The notes below the pieces were generated by a model. It did no database searches, was not told the origin of the DNA, and saw only the letters and a list, made by a program, of their open reading frames with translations. A stretch of DNA of 64,000 nucleotides from Listeria ivanovii subsp. londoniensis (lineage in GTDB: Bacteria; Bacillota; Bacilli; Lactobacillales; Listeriaceae): NCBI RefSeq assembly GCF_000763495.1, contig NZ_CP009576.1:2709001-2773000 (forward strand). Direction: 5' to 3'. Numbering within the stretch: the stretch's first letter is position 1; every line of letters starts with the position of its first letter. Made by a program: the position numbers and the translations under genes. Below are positions 1 to 10,245 of the stretch, piece after piece.

Positions 1-681
1 TATTTTCTTACTTGAGCGAACTGCACCCGCTCCAAACAACGTCATTACATTAATAATTCCAAGGCCTCGAATCTCTAGCAGATGTTCAATAATCGCTGGT
101 GAAGATCCAATTAATGTCATTTCATCTTCTTGACGGATTTCAACATTATCATCAGCTACCAGTCTATGGCCGCGTTTTACCAGTTCTAATGCTGTCTCAC
201 TCTTACCAACGCCACTGCTTCCTGTAATTAAAACTCCAAGTCCATATATATCCACTAACACACCGTGCATAGAGATTACCGGCGCTAGCCTACTTTCTAA
301 GTAATTTGTAATATAAACGGATAAACGAGTCGTCTTAAGGCGCGAGCGAAGCACAGGAATACCAGCTTCTTTCGCTGCCTCCACTAATTCTTTTGGTACT
401 TCTAAATTTCTTGAAATCACAAAAGCCGGAGTTCGCTTTGTACACATTTGTCGATATCTTTTAAGTCGTTCTTCTGGCTCCATACCCTCTGAAAAAGAAA
501 TTTCCGTCATCCCAAAAAGTTGTACTCGATCTTCCGGGTAATAAGAGAAAAATCCTGTGAGTTCCAGACCTGGCCTAGATAAATCACTTGTTAAAATTGG
601 CCGTTCAAGTCCCTTTTCCGAACAAATTAACTCTAAATTAAGTCGTTCTACTAAATCCTTTACTGTAACCGATTTTGTCAT
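1..681 (-). CDS. hprK: HPr kinase/phosphorylase, C-terminus cut by window edge
   Basis: Bifunctional enzyme that phosphorylates HPr (and Crh where present) on Ser46 and removes that phosphate, the switch for carbon catabolite repression in Firmicutes. It is cytoplasmic and works as a hexamer. The 227 residues present include the N-terminal domain and the P-loop GSSGVGKS at about residues 154–161, followed by a region reading VADDNVEI. The family is about 310 residues, so roughly 85 C-terminal residues lie beyond the left edge. The ATG at 679–681 is preceded by a GGAGG-type ribosome binding site. A good sigma-A promoter lies just upstream, so it need not depend on the yvl operon. Identification is confident from the motif and context; the 3' end is not visible. 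Confidence 0.95.
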   Translation of the reverse strand, partial: MTKSVTVKDLVERLNLELICSEKGLERPILTSDLSRPGLELTGFFSYYPEDRVQLFGMTEISFSEGMEPEERLKRYRQMCTKRTPAFVISRNLEVPKELVEAAKEAGIPVLRSRLKTTRLSVYITNYLESRLAPVISMHGVLVDIYGLGVLITGSSGVGKSETALELVKRGHRLVADDNVEIRQEDEMTLIGSSPAIIEHLLEIRGLGIINVMTLFGAGAVRSSKKI

Positions 682-699
682 GCAAGTACCTCCAAATGA

Positions 700-729
700 A
701 TTATAAAAGTCCGTCACTGTTTACCACAA
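700..729 (-). promoter_or_regulatory. Sigma-A promoter of hprK
   Basis: Minus-strand TTGTGG (724–729) and TATAAT (700–705) are separated by 18 bp and sit about 20 bp upstream of the hprK ATG. The -10 is perfect and the -35 matches four of six. It implies a very short leader. Confidence 0.6.
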
Positions 730-865
730 AATAATATTTACAAAGCTCCTTCTCATTTTAGCACTTTCGAGAGAATCAAGCTAGTTCTTTCTTTCTAAAT
801 GGCTCTACATAGCGAAACCAGCTACACTTCAAAGTCGGTTTGACTTCGAAATGCAACTGGAATGT

Positions 866-1219
866 TTAATGCTCATTTTTACTCCATAAAACAGAATTGA
901 TAATCATATTCGCAAATGCCATAATCGCAGCGATAATAAGTGCTGTCCCAAAACTATCGAATTGGAAGGAATCTCCAATAAAGAAAGTTGTTAGTTCAAG
1001 CATCAGTGCATTAATAACAAATGTAAATAGCCCTAATGTGAAAATATTAATCGGTAAAGTCAAAAGCAGTAAGATAGGGCGAATTAGCATATTAAGAATC
1101 GCTAATATAAAACTGGCTAGTATCGCTGTTGTGAATCCGTCTACGTGAAAACTTGTAAAGAATCCTGATAATGCTACAAAAAGTACCGAGTTGATGATTA
1201 CGCCAATAATCCAACGCAT
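866..1219 (-). CDS. yvlD: YvlD-like four-helix membrane protein (phage holin family 4)
   Basis: Small integral membrane protein of 117 residues with four hydrophobic stretches and few charged loops. It resembles B. subtilis YvlD and the 'Mycobacterial 4 TMS phage holin' family (PF04020). The biochemical role is unknown; despite the family name nothing here suggests a phage. It is the last gene of the yvlB–PspC/DUF4097–yvlC–yvlD unit, 8 bp after yvlC, and hprK follows. In Bacillus the yvl genes belong to the envelope-stress response, and I recall the Listeria equivalents being LiaR-dependent; that regulation is recalled, not visible here. No convincing terminator separates it from hprK. Confidence 0.85.
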   Translation of the reverse strand: MRWIIGVIINSVLFVALSGFFTSFHVDGFTTAILASFILAILNMLIRPILLLLTLPINIFTLGLFTFVINALMLELTTFFIGDSFQFDSFGTALIIAAIMAFANMIINSVLWSKNEH

Positions 1220-1227
1220 AATTTAGT

Positions 1228-1428
1228 TCACTCCCATTCAGATTCAGGGGTTGCTTTCGGAATTATGATTGCAGCGATAATGTAAAGAAGAATCCCTGAG
1301 CCAAAGAATAATGTTAGACCTACCCAGATTAAACGAACAATCGTTACTTCAATACCAAAATACTCTGCAAGTCCACCACAGACACCACTAATCATTTTTT
1401 GTGAAGAAGATTTATATAGCTTTTTCAT
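1228..1428 (-). CDS. yvlC: PspC-domain protein YvlC
   Basis: A 66-residue protein consisting of one PspC domain. It starts KKLYKSSSQKMISGVCGGLA, the typical 'GVCGGLAEYFG' signature, and continues with one strongly hydrophobic helix (about residues 33–57). PspC domains sit in the cytoplasmic membrane and take part in phage-shock or Lia-type envelope-stress responses. The same fold forms the N-terminus of the neighbouring 401-residue protein, so the operon carries two PspC copies. It is 8 bp from yvlD and 23 bp from the upstream gene, clearly co-transcribed. Confidence 0.9.
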   Translation of the reverse strand: MKKLYKSSSQKMISGVCGGLAEYFGIEVTIVRLIWVGLTLFFGSGILLYIIAAIIIPKATPESEWE

Positions 1429-1451
1429 TGTTTTCCCTTCCTTTCACTTTA

Positions 1452-2657
1452 TTAAACACTTTTATTTTCGAGTTCAGAAACTTTGATTATTCCATTTCCA
1501 ACTTTAGCTTGGAGTGTTGCCATGCTTATTTCTTCTGCATTTTGAGTGAAGACAAAAGTCCTCTCTGCATCGTCCCAAATTTTTGCGTTTTTTAAATCAA
1601 AGTAAATTTTTTCTTTTTTCGTTCCGAGTGTTCCATCAACATTCCAAGTTGGCGGTATTTGAATACGAATATCACCATTTGGGGCTGATAGATCTGCTGC
1701 TGAGGAAGTTTCGTTTTCTAAAATATACTCGACATCCCCCTGAGCTGCTTTAACAATTGACGTATGGAAATTACCTTGAAGCGCTATATCTCCTTTAGCC
1801 GTTGACATATCCACATTTTCAACAGTACTACGTTTGAAGAAAATTTCTCCATCCGCAGATTCTGTGCTAAGAAATTTACCACTAGCTCCTGATGAACGAA
1901 TGTCTCCGTGACGTGTTTTGATGATAGCATCTTCTGCCGCTGTATCATCGTATTTTAAGTTACCATTTAGTAATTGGATTTTCACTTGTTCATATAAACG
2001 TTTGGGAATGGTAACAACTAAGTCTGTTTTCAGCAATTCATTTTTTGATTCAAAAGTGAAGCTATCTGGGGAAATATCAAGCATTGTTTGGCTAAAGAAG
2101 TAATCCCATATTTTTTCTTCACTTAATTGACGAATAGAACGCGCTTTTTCATGTACCGCTAATACAGCACGAACTTTCATTTGATCTTTATCCCATGAAC
2201 GGATAATGACATCCCCAGTAGCTACTCTGATTGTGAAAGAACGAAAAGTCACATTATCAAAATTAAATTCTCTTACTGGACGTGGCCGTTCTTCTTTTCT
2301 TCTTGGATGGTTATGAGGATGATTATTCTTATTTCTATTCACATGGTGATGTCTTTCTCTCATTGCTTCTCGCACTTCCTGTCTAGCCTCATTACGTCCA
2401 GTGTGGCGTCTTCTTTTTTCATCCACACGGCGACGGTGCCGTTCCATAACTTCTTCATTACTTGTATCAGCGGAAGGAATCACAAACAAGGCAATGATAT
2501 AAGCGATAATTGCAATACCAGTTTTCATCGTAATAATGGTAATTACGATATATATAAGTCGTAATATTGTGGCATCGATACCTAAAAACTCAGCCAAACC
2601 ACCAAACACACCACCGACTTTCCGGTCTACTCTTGATCTTCTTAGTTTTTTATCCAT
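1452..2657 (-). CDS. PspC–DUF4097 fusion protein, LiaG-like
   Basis: A 401-residue protein with three parts: an N-terminal PspC domain (residues 1–60, motif KVGGVFGGLAEFLG plus one membrane helix), a very basic, His/Arg/Asn-rich linker (about 75–125), and a C-terminal DUF4097 beta-helix-like domain (about 130–395) with repeated short 'G-D-I/V' strands. DUF4097 domains are found in LiaG and YvlB of the Bacillus envelope-stress network; the function is not established. The fusion of a membrane PspC anchor to a DUF4097 domain suggests a membrane-tethered adaptor, which is inference. It lies between yvlB and yvlC in one operon with 67 and 23 bp gaps. The ATG is preceded by an AAAGGAAG-like site. 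Confidence 0.8.
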   Translation of the reverse strand: MDKKLRRSRVDRKVGGVFGGLAEFLGIDATILRLIYIVITIITMKTGIAIIAYIIALFVIPSADTSNEEVMERHRRRVDEKRRRHTGRNEARQEVREAMRERHHHVNRNKNNHPHNHPRRKEERPRPVREFNFDNVTFRSFTIRVATGDVIIRSWDKDQMKVRAVLAVHEKARSIRQLSEEKIWDYFFSQTMLDISPDSFTFESKNELLKTDLVVTIPKRLYEQVKIQLLNGNLKYDDTAAEDAIIKTRHGDIRSSGASGKFLSTESADGEIFFKRSTVENVDMSTAKGDIALQGNFHTSIVKAAQGDVEYILENETSSAADLSAPNGDIRIQIPPTWNVDGTLGTKKEKIYFDLKNAKIWDDAERTFVFTQNAEEISMATLQAKVGNGIIKVSELENKSV

Positions 2658-2724
2658 GCTAGTTCTTCCTTTCTTATTTCTATGTAAAATCTAGCGCGCT
2701 ATTCTGGCGCTAGATTTCGAATTA

Positions 2725-3981
2725 TTATTTTGCTTCACGGATTTTCACGGAACCAGTTGTGGCTTCTGCTTCGATTTTAAGGGAAGAATCAACTGCATCT
2801 GGTAACTTAGTAAATACGATAGATTTGCTTACCGACTCCGTTTTAGATTCTAGTACTTCTGCGTCTTTTAGATCTAACAGTAATTTACCTAGGTTTGTAT
2901 GAAAACGTCCATCTACACCAATTGCGCTAGGTACAAGAACTTCAATATTCCCCGCGCCTGTTTTCGCTTTTAAAAAGGTTGCTTCATTACCAGTTAATTG
3001 ATAATGCACATTCCCATTCTTTGTTTGTAAGTTAGTGGAGTAGTAGTTACCTTTTGCTGCGACATTACCATTGAAAGTTTTAAGCGCAACATCACGAATT
3101 TCGCCATTTTGGATACGGACATTCCCATTGATAGATTCGATTTCTGCAAGGGTAGCATTTAATGTTCCGATACTTATATTTCCGTTTGTTGTTTTAACAA
3201 ATAAATCTCGACCTGATAATTCATCTAGGTGGAAGTTACCATTAAGCATTTTAACAGATACATAATCATACTCCCGACGAGGCAAGTAAACAGTTAAATT
3301 TGTAACAATTTGTTTAGAGGTAGACTCAAAACGCAATGTTTCTTCATCTACGCGTAAAGTAGTTTTATCAAAGAAGATTTTCAGTGCTTCATCTTCTGGA
3401 TACTCTTTGAATAGCTTAATCATCGCATGAACTTTGATATCATCAGAGTCTGATGGCTTAAATTCTACATTTCCGTTCGCTATTTCAAATTCTAATATTG
3501 AAAGTGTTGTATCGTGGTAAACAAAGTCACGTTCGATTTTTGTAGATGTTAAAAATGGGAATGGCATATCTTTCACTTGTTTGAATGCACTATTTAAGAA
3601 TGAACCGATTTTTTCACCAGCCTGGGATAGGTCATTAACCATATTACGCATGGATTCGTCACGATCTTTTGAAGTGTTTTCTTGGCGTTCTTCTTGTTGT
3701 GTTTCATCATTATCCACACGCGGTTCCGGGCGTCTTTGGCGTCTCTTTGGAGCTGTGTATGGATTGCCTTGATTATTCCAACCTTTACTATAATCGTATG
3801 TTGGTTCTTCTTCAGGCGCTTCTTCTACTTCTTCTGTTGGTGCTGTAGAACGACGAATATTTTCTTTGGCAACTGATTTACCTTCTTTTTTAGAAATGTT
3901 TTCAAGTAGTGTAAGTGCTTCTTCTGTGGAAATAATACCTTGTTTGACTAATTCTAGAATACGTTTGCGTTCGTTTTCCAT
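2725..3981 (-). CDS. yvlB: DUF4097 protein YvlB with SHOCT-like N-terminus
   Basis: A 418-residue protein. Residues 1–35 form a short SHOCT-like helical motif (LELVKQGIISTEEALTLLE). Then come an acidic, proline-rich, probably disordered linker (about 40–115) and a DUF4097 beta-helix domain (about 135–415) built from repeated 'NGNV/NGNI' turns. It has no membrane segment, so it is probably cytoplasmic and may partner the two PspC proteins of the operon. It resembles B. subtilis YvlB. I chose the ATG at 3981 because AGGAGG lies 8 nt before it; the in-frame ATG at 3987 has only 2 nt of spacing. It is the first gene of the operon, with a promoter about 85 bp upstream. Confidence 0.82.
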   Translation of the reverse strand: MENERKRILELVKQGIISTEEALTLLENISKKEGKSVAKENIRRSTAPTEEVEEAPEEEPTYDYSKGWNNQGNPYTAPKRRQRRPEPRVDNDETQQEERQENTSKDRDESMRNMVNDLSQAGEKIGSFLNSAFKQVKDMPFPFLTSTKIERDFVYHDTTLSILEFEIANGNVEFKPSDSDDIKVHAMIKLFKEYPEDEALKIFFDKTTLRVDEETLRFESTSKQIVTNLTVYLPRREYDYVSVKMLNGNFHLDELSGRDLFVKTTNGNISIGTLNATLAEIESINGNVRIQNGEIRDVALKTFNGNVAAKGNYYSTNLQTKNGNVHYQLTGNEATFLKAKTGAGNIEVLVPSAIGVDGRFHTNLGKLLLDLKDAEVLESKTESVSKSIVFTKLPDAVDSSLKIEAEATTGSVKIREAK

Positions 3982-4064
3982 TTTCATTTCCTCCTATACT
4001 TTCGGCTAAACTATTTTAGGCTTGCTTCATTTGCAAGTGACATATCTGTTTTATCTATGACTCT

Positions 4065-4093
4065 ATTATGAAGGAAAAAATAATTTCTGTCAT
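4065..4093 (-). promoter_or_regulatory. Promoter of the yvlB operon
   Basis: Minus-strand ATGACA (4088–4093) and CATAAT (4065–4070) are 17 bp apart, about 85 bp before the yvlB start. The hexamers are moderate, as expected for a regulated promoter. I could not identify a LiaR box with certainty. Confidence 0.45.
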
Positions 4094-4170
4094 ACAACCA
4101 GAGGATGATTATTTGTTTGGACTTTGGGTGGTTTGGTGAGTAACCATGTAATGGATTGTGATTAGACTTT

Positions 4171-4202
4171 AAAAAATCCCGCTTATTTATTAATAAGCGA
4201 GA
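4171..4202 (-). terminator. Rho-independent terminator after uvrA
   Basis: On the minus strand a stem of ten pairs with one mismatch (4177–4187 against 4192–4202, TATT loop) is followed by six Ts. It lies just past the uvrA stop codon. Confidence 0.85.
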
Positions 4203-4210
4203 CTTAATTA

Positions 4211-7081
4211 TTATTTTTCTTGGACAGAAGTGATTTTTGCTGCCGTTCTTTCTTTATCACGTTCTAAAATGGGTTTTAAGTATTTACCTGTGTATGATTT
4301 TTTGGAACGAGCAATTTTTTCAGGAGTTCCAGTTGCAATAATTTGGCCCCCACCATCGCCGCCTTCAGGTCCTAAGTCAATCAAATAATCAGCTTGTTTG
4401 ATAACATCTAGATTATGCTCGATTACAAGGACTGTATCTCCATTTTCTTCTACAAGCCTTTGGAGCACTTTTAAAAGCCTGCCAATGTCATCCGCATGCA
4501 AACCAGTTGTTGGTTCGTCAAGAATATAGAATGATTTTCCGTTACTCCGTTTATGAAGTTCAGAGGCCAGCTTAACCCGTTGTGCTTCACCGCCCGATAG
4601 TGTGGTTGCGGGTTGACCAAGGCGAATATATCCAAGCCCCACATCTACAATTGTTTGCAGTTTCCGAGCAATCCTAGGTTGGTTTGTAAAATACTCCAGC
4701 CCTTCTTCTACTGTCATTTCTAAAACTTCTGCAATATTTTTCCCTTTGTAACGGATATCTAATGTTTCACCATTGTAGCGTTTCCCATGACAAACTTCGC
4801 AAGGTACGTATACATCAGGTAAAAAGTGCATTTCAATTTTGATGATTCCGTCACCCTTACAAGCTTCACAGCGACCGCCTTTTACGTTGAAGCTGAAACG
4901 ACCTTTTTTATAGCCACGAACTTTCGCTTCATTGGTGCTTGCAAAAAGATCCCGAATATCATCAAATGCACCTGTATAAGTCGCCGGATTTGAGCGTGGG
5001 GTTCTGCCAATTGGAGATTGATCAATGTTAATGATTTTTTCCAAGTTTTCAATGCCTTTGATTTCTTTGTGTTCCCCAGGTTTAGCATGATTTCTATTTA
5101 GCTTTCTCGCTAGCGCTTTTCGAAGTACTTCATTTACAAGTGAGCTTTTACCAGAACCAGAAACACCTGTGACACATGAGAATGTTGCCAGCGGGATTTT
5201 AGCATTAACATTTTTTAAATTATTGGCTTTTGCACCGATTATTTCTAATTCAAGACCATTTCCTTTTCTACGAATTGCTGGAACTGGGATGAATTTTTTG
5301 CCAGATAGATAATCACCAGTAATGGAATCCTTATTTTTCGCGACTTCTTCTGGAGTTCCCGCAGCAACAATCCGACCGCCATGTTCGCCTGCGCCAGGTC
5401 CAATATCAATCAAATAGTCAGCCGCCATCATGGTGTCTTCATCGTGCTCAACCACAATAAGTGTATTACCAATGTCACGCATGCTTTGTAATGTACTAAT
5501 TAAACGGTCATTATCACGCTGATGAAGTCCAATCGATGGTTCATCAAGAATATAAAGGACACCCGTTAATCTCGAACCAATTTGGGTTGCTAGTCTGATA
5601 CGCTGTGCTTCCCCACCTGAAAGTGTTCCTGCAGCGCGACTCATCGTCAAGTAATCTAAGCCCACATTTTTTAAGAACCCTAGTCGAGCACGAACTTCTT
5701 TGAAAATTGGAGCAGCAATTTGTGTTTCTTTTTCAGAGAGCTCTAGACCATCAAAAAATGCTAGCGCTTCGTTAATCGAGAATTCACTGATTTGTCCAAT
5801 ATGATGATCATTTACTTTGACTGAAAGTGTCTCTTCTTTTAAGCGATAGCCTTTACAAGATGGGCAAGGTAAATCTGTCATATATTGTGCCATTTGGTCG
5901 CGCGTGAAGTCAGAGTTTGTTTCCCGGTAGCGACGTTCGATATTAGGAAGTATCCCTTCGAACGGAATCCAGGTTTCGCGTGTCATACCAAAATCATTTT
6001 TGTATTCGAAATAAAACTCTTTCTCTTTTGAGCCATTCAAAATAATATCTAAATCTTCTTTAGATAGTTTTTCAAGTGGCTTATCCATATCAATTCCAAA
6101 CTCTTTACAAGCAGAAGCTAACATTTGTGGGTAGTACTGAGAGCTGATTGGACGCCAAGGGATAATTGCCCCTTCATTTAGTGATAAGCTTCTATCTGGA
6201 ATAACAGTATCTACATCAACTTCTAGCTTGGTTCCTAATCCATCACAAGTTGGGCAAGCACCAAACGGGCTATTAAAAGAGAACATTCGTGGTTCTAATT
6301 CTCCAACTGAGAAACCACAATATGGACAAGCATAATGTTCACTAAATAGTAATTCCTTATCACCCATGATATCCACCACTGCATAACCATCTGCTAGGCG
6401 AAGAGCAGCTTCTATTGAATCATACAAACGAGTATTTATTCCTTCTTTAATGACAATACGGTCGATGATTATTTCGATAGAATGCTTTTTGTTTTTTTCG
6501 ATTTCCATTTCGTCATTGATGTCATATATTTCTCCGTCAACCCGGATTCTTACATAACCTTCTTTTTTAATTTCTTCGATAGTTTTTTTGTGTGTGCCTT
6601 TTTTGCCAGAAACGATGGGCGCCATAATTTGGATACGTGTTTTTTCTGGATATTCCAGTACACGATCCACCATTTGTTCGATGGTTTGAGAAGTGATTTC
6701 GATGCCGTGGTTAGGACAAACTGGATGTCCAACTCGAGCATAAAGCAGTCGCAAGTAATCATGGATTTCTGTTACTGTTCCAACTGTAGAACGTGGATTA
6801 CGACTAGTTGTTTTTTGGTCAATAGAAATAGCTGGACTAAGACCTTCAATTAAGTCCACATCTGGTTTATCCATCTGTCCTAAAAATTGGCGTGCATAAG
6901 CAGACAACGACTCTACATAGCGTCTTTGCCCCTCCGCATAAATGGTATCAAAAGCTAGCGAAGATTTACCTGATCCGGATAATCCAGTCATAACAACTAA
7001 CTTATCTCTTGGGATTTCTAAATCGATGTTTTTTAAATTATGGGCTCGTGCACCTTGAATTACTATTTTGTCTTTATTCAA
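4211..7081 (-). CDS. uvrA: Excinuclease ABC subunit A
   Basis: DNA-damage recognition ATPase of nucleotide excision repair, acting with UvrB and UvrC. The 956-residue length is normal. Two ABC cassettes are visible: Walker [10 protein letters not shown] at about residue 33 and GVSGSGKSS near 640, each with an ABC signature LSGGEAQR. Zinc-binding CxxC pairs occur near residues 253–280 (CPYCG, CPTCDG) and 740–766 ([14 protein letters not shown]). The start [19 protein letters not shown] is the usual UvrA N-terminus. It follows uvrB by 7 bp, so the two are co-transcribed from an SOS-type promoter before uvrB. A strong terminator ends the unit. Confidence 0.98.
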   Translation of the reverse strand: MNKDKIVIQGARAHNLKNIDLEIPRDKLVVMTGLSGSGKSSLAFDTIYAEGQRRYVESLSAYARQFLGQMDKPDVDLIEGLSPAISIDQKTTSRNPRSTVGTVTEIHDYLRLLYARVGHPVCPNHGIEITSQTIEQMVDRVLEYPEKTRIQIMAPIVSGKKGTHKKTIEEIKKEGYVRIRVDGEIYDINDEMEIEKNKKHSIEIIIDRIVIKEGINTRLYDSIEAALRLADGYAVVDIMGDKELLFSEHYACPYCGFSVGELEPRMFSFNSPFGACPTCDGLGTKLEVDVDTVIPDRSLSLNEGAIIPWRPISSQYYPQMLASACKEFGIDMDKPLEKLSKEDLDIILNGSKEKEFYFEYKNDFGMTRETWIPFEGILPNIERRYRETNSDFTRDQMAQYMTDLPCPSCKGYRLKEETLSVKVNDHHIGQISEFSINEALAFFDGLELSEKETQIAAPIFKEVRARLGFLKNVGLDYLTMSRAAGTLSGGEAQRIRLATQIGSRLTGVLYILDEPSIGLHQRDNDRLISTLQSMRDIGNTLIVVEHDEDTMMAADYLIDIGPGAGEHGGRIVAAGTPEEVAKNKDSITGDYLSGKKFIPVPAIRRKGNGLELEIIGAKANNLKNVNAKIPLATFSCVTGVSGSGKSSLVNEVLRKALARKLNRNHAKPGEHKEIKGIENLEKIINIDQSPIGRTPRSNPATYTGAFDDIRDLFASTNEAKVRGYKKGRFSFNVKGGRCEACKGDGIIKIEMHFLPDVYVPCEVCHGKRYNGETLDIRYKGKNIAEVLEMTVEEGLEYFTNQPRIARKLQTIVDVGLGYIRLGQPATTLSGGEAQRVKLASELHKRSNGKSFYILDEPTTGLHADDIGRLLKVLQRLVEENGDTVLVIEHNLDVIKQADYLIDLGPEGGDGGGQIIATGTPEKIARSKKSYTGKYLKPILERDKERTAAKITSVQEK

Positions 7082-7088
7082 TTTCGCT

Positions 7089-9065
7089 TCATCCTTCCGC
7101 TTTTATTTCCAGTAAAGCATCACGCAATTCGGCAGCACGTTCAAAATCAAGTGCTTTGGCCGCTTCTTTCATTTCATGTTCCATACCTTCAATGAAGACA
7201 TCCCGTTCTTTCTTAGACATTTTACTTAAGTCGTGCTGTTTAATTGCTTCTCTTTCATCTGCGGCAGAAGTTGCTGCTATGATACCACGGATTTCTTTCT
7301 TAATGGTCATTGGTGTAATGCCATGCTTTTCGTTATACTCGATTTGAATTTTACGACGACGTTCTGTTTCACTAATAGAGTTGCGCATCGAATCGGTCAT
7401 TTTGTCAGCATACATGATAACTCGACCATTTTCATTACGCGCAGCACGACCCATTGTTTGAATTAGCGAACGTTCCGAACGAAGGAAACCCTCCTTATCG
7501 GCATCCAAAATGGCAACAAGGGACACTTCTGGTAAATCGATTCCTTCACGCAATAGATTAATTCCGACAATAACATCGTAAACACCTAATCGTAAGTCGC
7601 GAATGATTTCGATTCGTTCTAACGTTTTTACTTCCGAATGTAGATATTGAACCTTTACCCCTGCTTCTTTTAGATAGTTAGTTAAATCCTCAGACATTTT
7701 TTTCGTTAAAGTAGTAATTAAGACTCGCTCATTTTTTTCTACTCTATCGTTAATTTCATCCATTAAATCATCAATTTGACCTTGAATCGGACGAATTTCA
7801 ACAATTGGATCAAGTAGTCCAGTCGGGCGGATAATTTGCTCAATGACATCTGGATTTTTTTCGAGTTCATATGGGCCAGGTGTAGCCGATATAAACATGA
7901 TTTGATTAATATGTTTTTCAAATTCTTCTAATCGAAGTGGACGGTTATCTAGCGCACTCGGTAATCTAAAACCGTGGTCTACTAACATTTGTTTTCTCGC
8001 TTGGTCACCATTGAACATCCCACGAATTTGTGGCATCGTTACATGCGACTCATCGATTACCATTTGGAAATCATCTGGAAAATAATCAAGCAGCGTATAT
8101 GGGGTAACTCCTGCTGGACGAAGGGATAGATGACGAGAATAGTTTTCGATTCCAGAACAATAGCCCATTTCTTCCATCATTTCTAAATCATAATTGGTTC
8201 GCTGTTCAAGTCGTTGCGCTTCAAGTAACTTATTGTCTGCTCGCAAAACTTTTAGGCGATCTTCTAATTCCGCTTTTATATTAATAATCGCTTTTTTCAT
8301 GATATCTGGGCGAGTAACAAAGTGAGATGCTGGGAAAATCGAAACATGTTCTCGTTCGCCGATGATCTCACCAGTCAACGCATCCACTTCTCTTATACGT
8401 TCAATTTCATCACCAAAAAATTCTACACGCATACAGTGTTCATCACGTGATGCCGGGAATATCTCCACTACATCACCACGAACGCGGAAACGGCCACGCT
8501 GGAAATCAATATCATTGCGGTCATACTGAATATCTACTAATTTTCGTAGCAGCTGATCACGACTAATTTCCATTCCAACACGAAGCGAGACAAGCATTTC
8601 TCCATATTCAATTGGCGAACCTAAACCATAAATACAAGATACACTGGCGATGATAATAACATCTCGGCGTTCAAAAAGTGCAGCAGTTGCTGAGTGACGT
8701 AGCTTATCGATTTCGTCATTAATACTTGCATCTTTTTCAATGTAGGTATCACTTTGTGGAACATAGGCTTCTGGTTGGTAATAGTCATAATAGCTAACAA
8801 AATATTCTACTGCATTATTTGGAAAGAACTCTTTAAATTCACTATATAATTGACCTGCTAATGTTTTATTGTGAGCCATAACAAGCGTCGGCTTATTTAC
8901 CTCTTGAATGACATTAGATACGGTAAAAGTTTTCCCTGTACCGGTTGCCCCAAGCAAGGTTTGATGTTTCAAGCCTTTTCTTAAGCCTGATACTAATTGT
9001 TCAATCGCTCTAGGTTGGTCTCCTTGTGGACTGTACTTAGAAACTAACTCAAATTTATCCCTCAA
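7089..9065 (-). CDS. uvrB: Excinuclease ABC subunit B
   Basis: Helicase-like subunit that receives damaged DNA from UvrA, verifies the lesion with its beta-hairpin and recruits UvrC for incision. At 658 residues it has the expected length. It shows Walker [11 protein letters not shown] near residue 40, the beta-hairpin segment [20 protein letters not shown], helicase motifs [13 protein letters not shown] and QTMGRAARN, and a C-terminal UVR domain ([16 protein letters not shown]) for UvrC contact. The start is TTG at 9063–9065 with GGGGG 8 nt upstream. A LexA-type box lies about 150 bp upstream, so expression should rise after DNA damage. Confidence 0.98.
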   Translation of the reverse strand: MRDKFELVSKYSPQGDQPRAIEQLVSGLRKGLKHQTLLGATGTGKTFTVSNVIQEVNKPTLVMAHNKTLAGQLYSEFKEFFPNNAVEYFVSYYDYYQPEAYVPQSDTYIEKDASINDEIDKLRHSATAALFERRDVIIIASVSCIYGLGSPIEYGEMLVSLRVGMEISRDQLLRKLVDIQYDRNDIDFQRGRFRVRGDVVEIFPASRDEHCMRVEFFGDEIERIREVDALTGEIIGEREHVSIFPASHFVTRPDIMKKAIINIKAELEDRLKVLRADNKLLEAQRLEQRTNYDLEMMEEMGYCSGIENYSRHLSLRPAGVTPYTLLDYFPDDFQMVIDESHVTMPQIRGMFNGDQARKQMLVDHGFRLPSALDNRPLRLEEFEKHINQIMFISATPGPYELEKNPDVIEQIIRPTGLLDPIVEIRPIQGQIDDLMDEINDRVEKNERVLITTLTKKMSEDLTNYLKEAGVKVQYLHSEVKTLERIEIIRDLRLGVYDVIVGINLLREGIDLPEVSLVAILDADKEGFLRSERSLIQTMGRAARNENGRVIMYADKMTDSMRNSISETERRRKIQIEYNEKHGITPMTIKKEIRGIIAATSAADEREAIKQHDLSKMSKKERDVFIEGMEHEMKEAAKALDFERAAELRDALLEIKAEG

Positions 9066-9179
9066 CTCGGATTCCCCCTATCTTTTATCGGTCCAATCTT
9101 GGTATTTGAAAACTCCATCTGTGAAATGTCCCGCAAAGCAAAAAGCGAATTTTTCCAGATCCGTTAATGTTTCTATTTT

Positions 9180-9225
9180 ATCATAGATATTTTAATTAGC
9201 CTAGCAAAAACCGAACATATTTTCG
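9180..9225 (-). promoter_or_regulatory. uvrBA promoter with SOS (LexA/DinR) box
   Basis: CGAACATATTTTCG at 9212–9225 matches the Gram-positive SOS box CGAAC-N4-GTTCG at nine of ten positions. Just downstream on the minus strand lie TTGCTA (9202–9207) and TATGAT (9180–9185) with a 16-bp spacer. LexA bound at the box would abut the -35. uvrBA belongs to the SOS regulon in Bacillus and Listeria. Confidence 0.75.
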
Positions 9226-9240
9226 CATTATTTTAAAAAC

Positions 9241-9269
9241 AAAAAACGCAACCTGTTGATTACGCTTTT
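9241..9269 (-). terminator. Terminator after csbA
   Basis: Minus-strand hairpin of about ten pairs including G·U pairs (AAGCGTAATC against GGTTGCGTTT, AACA loop) running into a T-rich tail. It separates csbA from the uvrB promoter region. Confidence 0.7.
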
Positions 9270-9315
9270 CTTTATTTTATCATTTTTACGTGTTTCTACC
9301 TATCTATTTGCTCTT

Positions 9316-9555
9316 TTAAAAATCACTGCCGCTCTTTTTCAGACGTTGTAGCATATAGGTGGCAAGAACAAAACCAATTGTCATCGAAAAAGCATCAATG
9401 ATAATTAACCAATAGGAACTTGTATAGCCTAACTTAGCAGATGCAGCAATTAAAATCACCATGAGTAGTAGTGCCACATAACGATTATAGGTGATTCGCG
9501 CAAAAAGGATAACGAGCAAACAAGGAAAAATAAGTGCAGATATAATTTGATCCAT
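9316..9555 (-). CDS. csbA: CsbA-like small membrane protein
   Basis: A 79-residue protein with about three hydrophobic helices and a short charged C-terminus (LQRLKKSGSDF). Its length, composition and position next to uvrB match B. subtilis CsbA, a sigma-B-dependent membrane protein of unknown biochemical function located directly upstream of uvrBA. I see no clear sigma-B promoter immediately before it; 21 bp separate it from the HD-hydrolase gene, so it is probably transcribed with the two upstream genes. The call rests on context and protein type. Confidence 0.75.
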   Translation of the reverse strand: MDQIISALIFPCLLVILFARITYNRYVALLLMVILIAASAKLGYTSSYWLIIIDAFSMTIGFVLATYMLQRLKKSGSDF

Positions 9556-9576
9556 CTTACTCCCCCCTCCTTAATT

Positions 9577-10224
9577 TTACGCGTCACGCAATGCTTTCGT
9601 CGTTATTTCAGTTGTTAATTGAGGTAACTCTGTTTTTTCGATTCCTTTTTCAGCAAGCATATCTGGCAAAATTTCACGTAAAAAGTACTTAACGCTCTCC
9701 ATTTCGCGATATTCATAAATCGTTGCAAGCGCCTCGCTATAAATTTCCACAAAAATATTTTCCGGATTTCCCTTTTGAATTTCGCCAAAGGATTCGTACA
9801 ATAAATCCACTTTATCAGAAATTGCTAAGATTTTCCCTTCTAGCGTGCTATCTTTTCCTTCTTTCAATAAATGGCGATAAATAGGCTGGAATGTTTTAGG
9901 GATTTCTCGTTCGATAAAGTTTTTGGTCATACTTTCTTCCACTTCTGAAAGCATTTCTCGTAACTCTGTCGTTGCGTATTTCACTGGAGTTTTTATATCA
10001 CCAATGAATAACTCAGAATAATCATGGTTTAACGCTTTTTCATATAGTGCACGCCAATTTACTTCATTGCCAGCTTCTTCTTCTACTGCTCCGAAAAACT
10101 GGGCGATGGAAGTCACTTTGTAGGAATGTTCTGCAACTGAATGTTCTTGATATTTAAATTTTCCTGGGCAACGATAAATGTTTTCTAAATCAGATAAACT
10201 TTGGAAATATTGATGAATTCCCAT
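9577..10224 (-). CDS. HD-domain phosphohydrolase, YfbR-like 5'-nucleotidase family
   Basis: A 215-residue cytoplasmic protein with the metal-binding HD signature. The first His is in SVAEHSYKVTSIAQ (about residue 33), the HD dyad in NHDYSELFIGDI (about residue 68) and the last Asp in AISDKVDLLYE (about residue 137). This layout matches the YfbR/HDDC2-type deoxyribonucleoside 5'-monophosphatases. Substrate cannot be read from sequence. It lies between an unknown membrane protein and csbA with 21-bp gaps on both sides, apparently one operon. A house-cleaning role in nucleotide pools would fit the neighbouring repair genes, but that link is inference. Confidence 0.8.
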   Translation of the reverse strand: MGIHQYFQSLSDLENIYRCPGKFKYQEHSVAEHSYKVTSIAQFFGAVEEEAGNEVNWRALYEKALNHDYSELFIGDIKTPVKYATTELREMLSEVEESMTKNFIEREIPKTFQPIYRHLLKEGKDSTLEGKILAISDKVDLLYESFGEIQKGNPENIFVEIYSEALATIYEYREMESVKYFLREILPDMLAEKGIEKTELPQLTTEITTKALRDA

Positions 10225-10245
10225 ATTATCACTCCATTCTTCGTT

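Noticed and set aside
827-858. Inverted repeat CTTCAAAGTC / GACTTCGAAG after yvlD
   Set aside because: One mismatch and no T-tract on the minus strand; too weak to call a terminator.
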